Assembly (NCBI RefSeq): GCF_022059845.1 | Contig: NZ_CP091851.1 | Coordinates: 372,001 to 436,000 of the forward strand | DNA length: 64,000 bases | DNA from: Terrirubrum flagellatum | GTDB lineage: Bacteria > Pseudomonadota > Alphaproteobacteria > Rhizobiales > Beijerinckiaceae | Reading direction: 5' to 3' | Shown: in pieces, positions 7,731-15,402 of the stretch | Layout of the letters: each line of letters starts with the position of its first letter | Position numbering within the stretch: the stretch's first letter is position 1 | Notes under the pieces: model-generated | Databases searched by the model: none | Seen by the model: only the letters and a program-made list of their open reading frames with translations | What the model was told of the DNA's origin: nothing | Made by a program: the position numbers and the translations under genes

Positions 7731-8813
7731 TTAGAGGCGGACCAGCGGCGCCTCGCCGCCGCTTACGGCGCCAACGGCGCGCGCGAACATATCCGGCCGG
7801 AACACTTCAGCCGCGCGCGCTCTTTGCGCGGGTTCGGAAGGTGCGTGGCCCGCCGCGACCATGGCGTCGAACACCCAGTTGAAGCGAGCGGGAGTCGGAG
7901 CCAGCGCGTTTTCATCAAGACGCAGATAAACAGGGTCAATCCGGTCGGGCGCGCCGGCGCCCATCGTCAAACGGCCGACCAGCACGCGTTCGATCGCGCC
8001 GCCCGGCATGTCGAGCACGTCGGGCGCGGCGAGACTGCGGGCGAGGCGGCCGAGATTGCCGGGCTCGGTTGTCCAGCGCGCCGCATTGACGAGCGCGCGC
8101 ATCAGCCCGGCAATCGCCGGTCCAAGCCGTTCGGCCTGAGCGGCGGGAATCGCGAGCATCTTGTCGGGACAATCGGCGACGAGATCGAGGCCGAAATGGA
8201 GAATCCGTCCTATTCCGCGCGCGGCGGCGAGACTGTTCCACGGCGCCCCGACGCAGAAGCCGTCGATCTGTCCCGACTCCAGCGCGCGCACCATGAAGGG
8301 CGGCGGGATCACCGTCAGCGGCACGTCGATGTCAGGCTTGAGACCGCCGGCCGAAATCCACTGCCGCAGGAGATAGTGATGCGTGGAGAAGGTGAAGACC
8401 ATCGCAAAGACGGGCGGCGCGAGGCCTTTCGCGCGACGCGCCTCCGTCGCCTTTGCGAGCGCGCGCGCCGAGCAGGCGGGATCGGCGAGATCGCCCTCTG
8501 CGGCAGCCGCAAGCTCTTCATGCATGCGGTTCGAGACGGTGATGGCGTTGCCATTGAGATGCAGTCCAATCGGACAGATCATCGGCACGGTGAGATGGCC
8601 GAGGCCAAGTGAAGACGCGATCGCGGCCGGCGCGAGCATATGCGCCGCATCGAAGAGACCGACATGCAGCTTGTCGCGCAGATTGGTCCAGGACGCCTCG
8701 CGCACCAGCTTCAGATCAACGCCTTCATCGGCTGCGAATCCTTCGTCGCGCGCGGCGACAAGCAGGCCGATATCCATCAGCGGGATGAAGCCGACATTCA
8801 GCGTCGTCGTCAT
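7731..8813 (-). CDS. nasS: Nitrate sensor NasS (NrtA-like, cytoplasmic)
   Basis: 360 residues of the NrtA/CmpA fold, but the protein starts directly with the mature pattern (TTTLNVGFIPLMDIGLLVAARDEG) and has no signal peptide, so it is cytoplasmic. The shared PPPFMVRALESGQIDGFCVGAPWN block corresponds to that in NrtA. Its start overlaps the stop of nasT by 4 bp (ATGA). In Azotobacter, Paracoccus and Bradyrhizobium NasS binds NasT without nitrate and releases it when nitrate or nitrite binds. A regulatory rather than a transport role follows from the missing leader and the nasT coupling. Confidence 0.87.
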   Translation of the reverse strand: MTTTLNVGFIPLMDIGLLVAARDEGFAADEGVDLKLVREASWTNLRDKLHVGLFDAAHMLAPAAIASSLGLGHLTVPMICPIGLHLNGNAITVSNRMHEELAAAAEGDLADPACSARALAKATEARRAKGLAPPVFAMVFTFSTHHYLLRQWISAGGLKPDIDVPLTVIPPPFMVRALESGQIDGFCVGAPWNSLAAARGIGRILHFGLDLVADCPDKMLAIPAAQAERLGPAIAGLMRALVNAARWTTEPGNLGRLARSLAAPDVLDMPGGAIERVLVGRLTMGAGAPDRIDPVYLRLDENALAPTPARFNWVFDAMVAAGHAPSEPAQRARAAEVFRPDMFARAVGAVSGGEAPLVRL

Positions 8814-9406
8814 TTCAACATCTCCGACGCGGTCAGAAGCGCGCGGGCGACGTCGACCATCTTGCGCTTCTCGTTCATCGCGGTGCGCCGCAACGTCGCA
8901 TAGGCCTCGTCTTCGCTGAGACCTTTCATCTTCATCAGCACGCCCTTGGCGCGGTCGATGATCTTGCGATTCTCGAGTTCGGATTTCGTCTGCTCCAGCT
9001 CCTCGCGCAATTTGCGGAAGGCGTTGAAGCGGGAGATGCAGGTGTCGAGAATCGCCTTCATGCGTTCCTTCTTCAGCCCGTCGACGATGTACGCGGAAAC
9101 GCCGGCTTCGACCGACGCCTGAATCGATTCGCTGTCGGACTGATCGACGAACATGGTGATCGGACGCGCCACGGCCCGGCTCACCTGGAACATCTGCTCA
9201 AGCGAGTCGCGGCTCGGATTTTCGAGATCGATGACGATGACGTCGGGGTCGATGGCGGCGATGTCGCGCACCAGCCCCTGCATGTTCGACAGCACGGTGA
9301 TGTCGTGATGGCCGGCGTCGCGCAAGCCTTCCTCGATCACCGCAGCGCGGAGCAGGTTCTCGTCCACGATCAGGATTTTCAGATCGGCAGACATCGATCC
9401 TGACAT
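8810..9406 (-). CDS. nasT: ANTAR-domain response-regulator-like antiterminator NasT
   Basis: 198 residues. Residues about 8-125 form a CheY-like receiver (KILIVDENLLRAAVIEEGL; acidic residue in VIVIDLENPS). After a coiled-coil linker (LREELEQTKSELENR), residues about 140-195 form an ANTAR RNA-binding domain (RKIIDRAKGVLMKMKGLSEDEAY...LRRTAMNEKRKMVDVA). The protein binds hexaloop hairpins in nascent RNA and prevents termination. Its expected target is the leader of nrtA about 2 kb downstream. An internal ATG at 9394 is an alternative start. Confidence 0.9.
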   Translation of the reverse strand: MSGSMSADLKILIVDENLLRAAVIEEGLRDAGHHDITVLSNMQGLVRDIAAIDPDVIVIDLENPSRDSLEQMFQVSRAVARPITMFVDQSDSESIQASVEAGVSAYIVDGLKKERMKAILDTCISRFNAFRKLREELEQTKSELENRKIIDRAKGVLMKMKGLSEDEAYATLRRTAMNEKRKMVDVARALLTASEMLK

Positions 9407-9477
9407 TGTGCCCTCATGGCCAAAGGGCCAAGCAACTTGAGGGCCAGCCGCGCCCCTCCGCTAGGGAAGGCTCCCCC

Positions 9478-10434
9478 TCAGGCGGCGAGCAGCGATCCCG
9501 CGCGCTTGTCGAAACGGGCGAGGCGCGTGAGGAGATAGTCCACCTCCGCCTTCGCCGTCACCGAGAGCGGCGCGCCCGGCCGGCGCTGGGCGTCATGGGT
9601 CAGCACTCCGCGGCGCATGAGCACATATTTCCGCACCGCAAGGCCGACTCCCATCTGCTGTTCATAGCGCAGCAGCGGCAGATGCGCGTCGAACAGGTCA
9701 TGCGCCTTGTCGCGCTCGCCCGCCTTGGCGAATTTCACGACGTCGATCAGCATTTCCGGGAAGGCGTAGCCGGTGTTCGAGCCGTCGGCGCCGCGCTCCA
9801 TCTCGAAATCGAGGAAGAGGCCGCCATTGGCGGTGAGGATCGAGAGAGGCCGCAGCGAACCTTCGCTCTGCCACTTCCGCAGCGTCGAGATCTTTTCGAG
9901 CCCCGGCCAATCCTCGTGCTTCAGCATCACGCAGGAGGGATTGTCCATGACGATGCGCCTGATGACGGCGGGCGTCATGACGACGCTGGTCAGCAGCGGA
10001 TAATCCTGGATGACGAAGGGCACATCCTTGCCGATCGCCTCGATCGCCTGCGCGTAATAGCCGACGATCTGGTCGTCCGTGCGCAGCGTGTTCGGCGGCG
10101 CGATCATCACGCCGGCGGCTCCGAGCTCCATCGCGCCACGGGCCAGCGCGCGCATGGCGGCGAAGCCCGGGGCCGAGACGCCGACGACGACAGGCAACCC
10201 TTCGACGGCCGCCACGCAGGACTTCACCAGCGCGATCGATTCCTCATGTTCGAGCTTGGGCGCCTCGCCCATCATGCCGAGGATGGTGACGCCGGTCGCG
10301 CCGATGTCGCGATACCAGGAGAAGAGCCGCTTTGCGCTCGCCCAGTCGATTGCGCCGTCGGGCAGGAAGGGGGTCGGGGCGATGGGATAGACGCCGTTTG
10401 CGTCGGTTCCGAAAGTCATGGCTCCGGGTGTCAT
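9478..10434 (-). CDS. Dihydrodipicolinate synthase/N-acetylneuraminate lyase family protein
   Basis: 318 residues with the (beta/alpha)8 DapA-superfamily pattern: an N-terminal GVYPIAPTPFLPDGAIDW block, the central tyrosine of FVIQDYP (the catalytic Tyr position) and the Schiff-base lysine in VMLKHEDWPG. The substrate is not evident: the family includes DapA, KDG aldolase, 5-dehydro-4-deoxyglucarate dehydratase and NanA. The lysine motif (LKHEDWPG) is unlike DapA's IKEA, so lysine biosynthesis is unlikely. The start at 10434 is chosen for its GGAG six bases upstream; ATG at 10419 is also possible. It lies 71 bp upstream of nasT on the same strand, so co-transcription is possible. Confidence 0.78.
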   Translation of the reverse strand: MTPGAMTFGTDANGVYPIAPTPFLPDGAIDWASAKRLFSWYRDIGATGVTILGMMGEAPKLEHEESIALVKSCVAAVEGLPVVVGVSAPGFAAMRALARGAMELGAAGVMIAPPNTLRTDDQIVGYYAQAIEAIGKDVPFVIQDYPLLTSVVMTPAVIRRIVMDNPSCVMLKHEDWPGLEKISTLRKWQSEGSLRPLSILTANGGLFLDFEMERGADGSNTGYAFPEMLIDVVKFAKAGERDKAHDLFDAHLPLLRYEQQMGVGLAVRKYVLMRRGVLTHDAQRRPGAPLSVTAKAEVDYLLTRLARFDKRAGSLLAA

Positions 10435-10573
10435 GGCGGCTCCGCATGCGAAAGCGTGGCCGCTGGTCGCATGATGGGGCCGGGGACGCAACCGTCGCCG
10501 GCGCATAGGCTTTCTCGGCTGCGGCCATGCCGGTTCTTGACAGACCGTCAGCCGGCTGACTGAACGGCGCGCC

Positions 10574-11080
10574 ATGGCCGCGCTCTCGCTCGATATCCGC
10601 CCCGAACTCCCCGCTGACGCCGCGGCGATCGAGCGCCTGCATGAGCGCGCCTTCGGCCCCGGGCGTTTCGCCCGCACCGCGTTCCGCGTGCGCGAGGGAA
10701 CGCAGCCTTATCGACCCGCCTGCTTCGTCGCCTTCGTCGCGACGCTGATCGTGGGTTCCGTGCGCGTATCGCCTGCGAATGCAGGCGGGGCGAAGGTGCT
10801 GATGCTGGGGCCGTTGACCGTCGATCCCGCGTTCGAAGGACGCGGCGTCGGATCGATGCTGATGAGGGCTTCGATTGATGGCGCGAAAGACGCGGGCGAA
10901 AGCCTGATCTATCTCGTCGGCGACGAGCCTTATTACAGCCGCTTCGGCTTCAAGCGCGCACCGGCGAAAGGCGCGGCGTTGCCCGGCCCCGTCGATCCCG
11001 CGCGTTTTCTGGTTCTCGAATTGAAGGACGGCGCGCTCGCCGGCGTGACAGGCGTGATGCAGCCGTTACGGCTTGTTTGA
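10574..11080 (+). CDS. GNAT family N-acetyltransferase
   Basis: 168 residues. The acetyl-CoA binding motif A is visible as VDPAFEGRGVGSMLMRASID (about residues 82-101), preceded by the LGPLTV strand. The C-terminal YYSRFGFKRAP is the usual motif B. The pattern fits the YhbS-like subgroup. It is transcribed divergently from the DapA-family gene across a 139-bp gap. The acceptor molecule is unknown. Confidence 0.82.
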   Translation: MAALSLDIRPELPADAAAIERLHERAFGPGRFARTAFRVREGTQPYRPACFVAFVATLIVGSVRVSPANAGGAKVLMLGPLTVDPAFEGRGVGSMLMRASIDGAKDAGESLIYLVGDEPYYSRFGFKRAPAKGAALPGPVDPARFLVLELKDGALAGVTGVMQPLRLV

Positions 11081-11086
11081 ATTTCA

Positions 11087-11118
11087 TCTCGCGACGATCA
11101 TTTGTGATCGTCGCGAGA
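11087..11118. terminator. Strong 14-bp perfect hairpin between convergent genes
   Basis: TCTCGCGACGATCA and its exact complement flank a TTTG loop, starting 7 bases after the GNAT stop and ending 26 bases before the stop of the convergent small gene. It probably ends both transcripts. It has no T-run on either side, so it may act as an RNA-stabilising or roadblock hairpin rather than a classical intrinsic terminator. Confidence 0.5.
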
Positions 11119-11143
11119 CGAGTCGATTACGGGCAGATCGTGA

Positions 11144-11446
11144 TTATTGGCAGATCTGCACGCGCCGCCAGGCGCCGTTCACGCGCGCGCGAGCCGGGTA
11201 GCAATCGCGCATTCCAACCGCTGGCGCGCCGACGACAGGCGCCGGCTCGTCGTAATAGGCGCGGTTTTCGGTGACGGCCACAGGCCGCGCATTCGCCGCC
11301 GCTGCGCCGAGCGCCAGACCGCCGACACCGGCCGCGACGAGCCACGGCACGAGGACGGCCGGATGGGCCGAAGCGGTGTTTGGGGTCGCAGCGACGCCAA
11401 GCGCCATCGCTGCGCATGATGCGAGCGTCACAAGAGTCTTTCTCAT
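11144..11446 (-). CDS. Small secreted protein of unknown function
   Basis: 100 residues. A clear Sec signal peptide (MRKTLVTLASCAAMALGVAA, cleavage after TASAHA-like NTASA) is followed by a second hydrophobic Gly/Ala stretch (AAGVGGLALGAAAA) and a short tail with two cysteines (DCYPARARVNGAWRRVQICQ). Such Ala/Gly-rich exported proteins with a C-terminal CYPAR...VCR-like motif are frequent in Rhizobiales. The function is unknown. It is convergent with the GNAT gene. Confidence 0.7.
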   Translation of the reverse strand: MRKTLVTLASCAAMALGVAATPNTASAHPAVLVPWLVAAGVGGLALGAAAANARPVAVTENRAYYDEPAPVVGAPAVGMRDCYPARARVNGAWRRVQICQ

Positions 11447-11812
11447 GATCGGGACCTCCGATGGTTGCAGTTCGCATGGCCGGCCCCGCCATTTCAGCGT
11501 TTCGGGTCAATGGCCATCACGGTTGCTCAACGCGCGAGACGGGGGATCGCTACCGAAATCGGCGCTTCCAAATGCGGAAAGCTTGGGGAATCTTTGCGGA
11601 GCAACTGTGTCGCAGGCGTCGTCACCCGAAGACAAAGTCTGCGATCACAAGGAGTTACAGTTCCCGAGGCAAGCTCGATTGCAATATTGCGCAACATGAT
11701 GTGATCGGCGATTTTCCGGTTGCGCCGCTGGCTGAGTGGACAATTCTCCAGCGCGGCAAACGCGGTTCATCATCAGCCGCGCGGACAATGCGTTTTGATT
11801 AGGGAGCATGTG
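11447..11812. other. Intergenic region without recognisable gene
   Basis: This 366-bp gap lies between the divergent secreted-protein gene and the LysE-family gene, so it must hold both promoters. I see no convincing coding pattern, repeat or RNA element. A GGGAG before 11813 is the LysE-family ribosome binding site. Confidence 0.5.
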
Positions 11813-12424
11813 ATGACGTTAGCGGCTTTTCTCGCCTATGCGCTGGCGCATTTTCTCGCGGCTGTGACGCCAGGGCCTTCCATGTTCGCGGTGATCTCGA
11901 CCGGCGTGTCGCGCAGCGCGCGTCTTGGACTCATGGTCGGCGTTGGCGTCGGACTTGGCGACGCGCTGCTCGTCACGCTCGCGCTTCTTGGCCTCGCCGC
12001 TTTGGCGACGGTGTTCGGCTGGGCTTTCGCCATCGTGAAGTACGCTGGCGCCGCTTACCTCATCTGGCTTGGAATCAAGATGTGGCGCGCCGCGCCGCAA
12101 GCAGCTGCGCAGACGGAGGCGAGCGCCGGCGGAGGCCGCGCCTCCTTCATGCTGGGCGCCGCGATCGCGCTCGGCAATCCCAAGGCGATCCTGTTCCATG
12201 CGAGCTTGATGCCGCTCATTCTCGACATGCATGCGCTGACTTTGGTCGACTCGCTCATCATTATCGCAACCGTCTTCACCATCAATCTCGTGGTGATGGG
12301 CTTCTACGCTCATCTCGCGGGCGGCGCGTCGCGCTGGCTGAGATCGCCTTCGCGCCTGCGCATCGTCAATCGCGTGGCGGGCGCAGCGATGATCGGAACC
12401 GGCGCGGCGATCGCTGCGCGCTAG
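11813..12424 (+). CDS. LysE/RhtB family amino-acid exporter
   Basis: 203 residues with about six membrane segments. The N-terminus carries the family signature FLAAVTPGPSMFAVISTGVS (about residues 14-33) and GLGDALLVTLALLGLAA. ALGNPKAILFHASLMP (about 118-133) is the second conserved block. It exports amino acids or homoserine-lactone-like compounds across the inner membrane. The ATG at 11813 is preceded by GGGAG. The stop codon TAG lies inside the start of a dispersed repeat (see 12418). Confidence 0.85.
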   Translation: MTLAAFLAYALAHFLAAVTPGPSMFAVISTGVSRSARLGLMVGVGVGLGDALLVTLALLGLAALATVFGWAFAIVKYAGAAYLIWLGIKMWRAAPQAAAQTEASAGGGRASFMLGAAIALGNPKAILFHASLMPLILDMHALTLVDSLIIIATVFTINLVVMGFYAHLAGGASRWLRSPSRLRIVNRVAGAAMIGTGAAIAAR

Positions 12425-12559
12425 ATCACGCCGCATTTTGATTGAATCAATCAAAACGCGGGAACGTGATCGATTCCAAAAGTTTAGAGTATGGCCTTCG
12501 CAGAGCGAACGCTAGCGTTCGTCGCGGAAAACCGGTTTCCACTTTTTCGCGCCATGCTC
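12418..12559. repeat. Dispersed palindromic repeat, family 2, copy 1
   Basis: It shares GCGCTAGATCACGCCGC, the palindrome ATTTTGATTGAATCAATCAAAA, GCGGGAACGTGATCGATT, AAAGTTTAGAG-ATGG and an ACCGGTT-CCACTTTTTCGCG-CCATGCTC end with 16403-16523. This copy has an extra GAACGCTAGCGTTC palindrome in its middle. It contributes the TAG stop of the LysE gene. Together with 12560-12768 it makes up the 344-bp gap before the SAHH-like gene; the rest holds only a candidate operator. Confidence 0.85.
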
Positions 12560-12731
12560 CAAGTTTGCCGCGCTCGCGAATTTCAACAGACCGGCGCGCA
12601 GATCGCCATGGGAGCGATTTGCACAAGCGCGATCGCAAGTCGGCTATGGCGCTGAGCCTGTCATAATCAGGAGTTGTCGCCGCGACCCCGGGTCACATCA
12701 ATGCAATATTGCCGGACCAGAGTCGATAAAC

Positions 12732-12755
12732 ATCAAACACGATGTTCTGTTTGAT
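12732..12755. promoter_or_regulatory. Inverted repeat operator candidate upstream of the SAHH-like operon
   Basis: ATCAAACA and its exact complement TGTTTGAT are separated by 8 bases and end 13 bp before the ATG of the SAHH-like gene, just before its purine-rich ribosome binding site. The geometry (8-8-8) is that of a dimeric repressor operator, or of a translation-blocking hairpin in the mRNA. Confidence 0.45.
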
Positions 12756-12768
12756 AAAGGGCAGGGCG

Positions 12769-13923
12769 ATGAACGTTGCTCGGATCGTGCGTGTCGAGAC
12801 GCCTGAAGATCGCCCGCTCGGCAATGTCAGACATTTCTTCGACAGGATTCGCGCGGGAACGTCAGGCGCGCGTTCGAACGTTGTGCTGGTGTGTCACGCC
12901 ATCGGCAGCCTGCCGCCGTTCCTTGAGGCGATGCGCGAGATTTCGGACATATCGGGAATCCTTGTGAAGCCGAAATCGGCGCAGCCGGACATTCTGCGGC
13001 GCGTGTCACGATTCCACCACACCGAGATCCTGTCGCGCGAGATCTGCGACTCTCCGCACAAGACGAAGGTCTTGCTGGATGGGATGACCGCCGGCAAGGA
13101 GACGATTCTCGTCGATATCGGCGGTTATTTCAGCCATGTCCCGGAATGGAAACGTCAGGGGCTTCTCGGCAATATCAGAGGCATCGTCGAGGACACCGAA
13201 AACGGCCATCAGCGCTATCTCAAGGCTGATATCGGCGATATGCCTGTCGTTTCGGTCGCCCGCAGCCAGACCAAGCGGCTCGAGGATTGGTGGGTCGGCC
13301 GCGCGATCGTCTTCTCGGCGGAACGGCAATTGCGTCATATTGGCGAGACGTTTCACGCCAAGCGCATCACCGTGCTGGGGTTTGGAAAGATCGGTTTCAG
13401 CATCGCCGACACCTTGAAGCGCCACGGATATGACGTTTCGATCTATGATATCGATTCCTGCAAGCGGGTTCTGGCGAAGTGCCTGAACTACGCCATTCCC
13501 GACCGGACGCGGGCGGTCGCCGGCGCCGACATCATCTTCTCCGCGACCGGAAATCGCGCTCTGTCGCTTCAGGATTTGCGCGCCAAACGAAAGACGACCT
13601 TCGTCTTTTCGGCGACGTCCGCGGACGACGAATTCGACATCGATTTCGGCGACGCCCATAAATCCTTTGGCGAATTCTGGAAGTTCCCGAATCTTGGCGC
13701 CGAGAAGACGACTTTCTTCGCCAACAAGGGAAACGCCATCAATTTCGTCGATGGCGGGGAAATCGGTCGTTACGCCCATATGGTCCAGTCGGCGATCATT
13801 CATGGCATCGATGTGATCCTTTGCGGGGAAACGACGCCTGGCGCCATATCCGAACTGACGGATGCGCGGGAGCAACTGATCTCATCGGCCTATCTCGACG
13901 AGTTCGAGCAAGACGAGTTCTAG
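12769..13923 (+). CDS. S-adenosylhomocysteine hydrolase-like NAD-binding protein
   Basis: 384 residues, shorter than genuine AdoHcy hydrolases (about 430-470). SAHH-like features appear in order: LVDIGGYFS (about 113), GIVEDTENGHQRYLK (SAHH has EETTTGV), a Rossmann motif VLGFGKIGFSIADTLKRHGY (about 201), DIIFSATGNRALS and SATSADDEFDI. The catalytic Lys/Asp segment of SAHH (TKSKFDN) appears here as QTKRLED, so the chemistry may be altered or lost, and the C-terminal NAD-closing tail (K-x-x-x-YRY) is missing. It is the first gene of a tight three-gene operon. A canonical SAHH role is unlikely. Start 12769 follows an AGGGCAGGG-type binding site. Confidence 0.6.
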   Translation: MNVARIVRVETPEDRPLGNVRHFFDRIRAGTSGARSNVVLVCHAIGSLPPFLEAMREISDISGILVKPKSAQPDILRRVSRFHHTEILSREICDSPHKTKVLLDGMTAGKETILVDIGGYFSHVPEWKRQGLLGNIRGIVEDTENGHQRYLKADIGDMPVVSVARSQTKRLEDWWVGRAIVFSAERQLRHIGETFHAKRITVLGFGKIGFSIADTLKRHGYDVSIYDIDSCKRVLAKCLNYAIPDRTRAVAGADIIFSATGNRALSLQDLRAKRKTTFVFSATSADDEFDIDFGDAHKSFGEFWKFPNLGAEKTTFFANKGNAINFVDGGEIGRYAHMVQSAIIHGIDVILCGETTPGAISELTDAREQLISSAYLDEFEQDEF

Positions 13924-13926
13924 TCG

Positions 13927-14556
13927 ATGGATCTCGAAGAGCGTCTTGAAGAGTTTGTGCGAACGCGCGCCGGCATCGATCCGGCGCACGACGTCCTTCA
14001 CACCAAGCGCGTCGTCGAAAACGCCAAACGGATCGGACGACAGGAAGGCGACTTCAACCTTCGGGTGGTGCTTGCGGCGTGCTGGCTGCACGACGTCATG
14101 ATTCCGGAAAAAGACAGCGAAATTCGCGCTTCGTCGTCGGTTCATTCCGCGGCTGTCGCAGCCGAGCTGCTGCAGGGAGAAGGGCTGCTCGACGTTGAGG
14201 AAATCGAGCAGGTCCATCACGCGATCGCGGCGCACAGCCCGTTTTCAGGGACCGCGCCGGAGACGATCGAGGCGAAGATTGTGCAGGACGCGGATCGACT
14301 CGATGCGCTCGGCGCGGTTGGAATCGCGCGCTGCTTTGTCGTCGGCGGCCGCTTTGGCGCGGCGCTCTACAATGAAAGCGAGATCATCGCGGAAAAGCGC
14401 GAGCTCGATGACAAGCGCTATATTCTGGATCATTTCTACAGCAGGCTGTTCAGGATCGAGGACGCCTTCCTCACCATGAGCGGGCGGCGCGAAGCGGCCG
14501 AGCGCGCTGAATATATGCGCCAGTTCATTGCGCGCCTGACGCAGGAGGTCGGATGA
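13927..14556 (+). CDS. HD-domain phosphohydrolase
   Basis: 209 residues with the HD metal-binding set: His19 in PAHDVLHTKRV, the His-Asp pair in ACWLHDVMIP (about 58-59) and the distal Asp in VQDADRLDALGA. The pattern matches the YedJ/uncharacterised HD hydrolase group. It probably hydrolyses a phosphorylated small molecule or nucleotide in the cytoplasm. It begins 3 bp after the SAHH-like stop and its stop overlaps the next start by ATGA, so all three genes are co-translated. Confidence 0.8.
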   Translation: MDLEERLEEFVRTRAGIDPAHDVLHTKRVVENAKRIGRQEGDFNLRVVLAACWLHDVMIPEKDSEIRASSSVHSAAVAAELLQGEGLLDVEEIEQVHHAIAAHSPFSGTAPETIEAKIVQDADRLDALGAVGIARCFVVGGRFGAALYNESEIIAEKRELDDKRYILDHFYSRLFRIEDAFLTMSGRREAAERAEYMRQFIARLTQEVG

Positions 14557-14990
14557 TCGTCGGCGCGGTGATGGCGCTGGCGCTCGCCGCGGCGCTGATT
14601 GTGGCCCAGGGACAGCTTAACGGCGTATTGCAGACGAAAATCGGCCTGATCGGGACGATCTTCTGGTCCCACATCATTGTCGCGCTGATTGCAGCGCCGC
14701 TTGTCGTCTATTTCTATCAGAACATCGCCGAAAGCGTCAGATTGCGCCTCTTCGATGATGGCCAATATCCGGTTCTGATCGGCGGGGTGATGGGGATTGC
14801 GATCGTGCCAGCGATTGCGTTCGCGATTCCGGTAATGGGCGTCAAGAACGCGTTCTTCTGTCTGGTCGTGATGCAGATGGCGTTCTCGATCGGGCTGGAA
14901 TGGCTGGTCAATGGAGCCGCTGTCGGGTTGCGCGATATCGCCGGCTTCGGTCTTGTCGGCGTCGCAGGCTGGCTCCTCATTCTTCGCTGA
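14553..14990 (+). CDS. YdcZ/DUF606-type small DMT transporter
   Basis: 145 residues with about five hydrophobic segments, the length and shape of the DUF606 (YdcZ) family, which is half of an EamA transporter and must dimerise. The N-terminal VAQGQLNGVLQTKIGLIGTI motif is typical. Its coupling to an SAHH-like and an HD hydrolase gene suggests that it exports or imports the compound they act on. It converges on the TfoX-like gene 21 bp away. Confidence 0.72.
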   Translation: MIVGAVMALALAAALIVAQGQLNGVLQTKIGLIGTIFWSHIIVALIAAPLVVYFYQNIAESVRLRLFDDGQYPVLIGGVMGIAIVPAIAFAIPVMGVKNAFFCLVVMQMAFSIGLEWLVNGAAVGLRDIAGFGLVGVAGWLLILR

Positions 14991-15011
14991 GCACGACGGC
15001 GGGACTGGGCT

Positions 15012-15356
15012 TCAGCCCTTGCGTCCGACAAAGGCCAGCGCTTCTTTCGCCAGCGGCAGCCAGAGCTTCTCGCGGCCGGGCGTGATGACCACCCATTCCT
15101 TCATGGCGCGGCCATGGCCGGGATCGAAGCGGACGCCGTCCTTGGACGCGATCAACTGGTCGACGCGGTCGCGCGGCAGCTTCAATGTGAAGCCTTGCTT
15201 GGACAGCATCGCGAATATCTTGTCGCCGGTCGTCAGCGCATCGGCTCCGAAACCCTTCTTGCCTTGCAGGCCGATGGCGACGCCGGGCTCGGCGCGCAGG
15301 CGTTCAACAAGTCGCGCGTAGCTTTGCCCGATTGTCGCTGCAGAGCTCGCCATCAT
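15012..15356 (-). CDS. TfoX/Sxy N-terminal-like protein
   Basis: About 114 residues. The pattern KIFAMLSKQGFTLKLPRDRVDQLI followed by RFDPGHGRAMKEWVVI resembles the TfoX N-terminal/YjbR-like fold. A DNA-related or competence role is known only for a few family members, so function is not inferred. ATG at 15356 (next to ATG 15353) is chosen because GGAG lies just upstream. Confidence 0.6.
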   Translation of the reverse strand: MMASSAATIGQSYARLVERLRAEPGVAIGLQGKKGFGADALTTGDKIFAMLSKQGFTLKLPRDRVDQLIASKDGVRFDPGHGRAMKEWVVITPGREKLWLPLAKEALAFVGRKG

Positions 15357-15402
15357 GAAGGTCTCCGGGGCGCGCGAAGTCTCGCGCTGTGATCGCCGGG
15401 GT

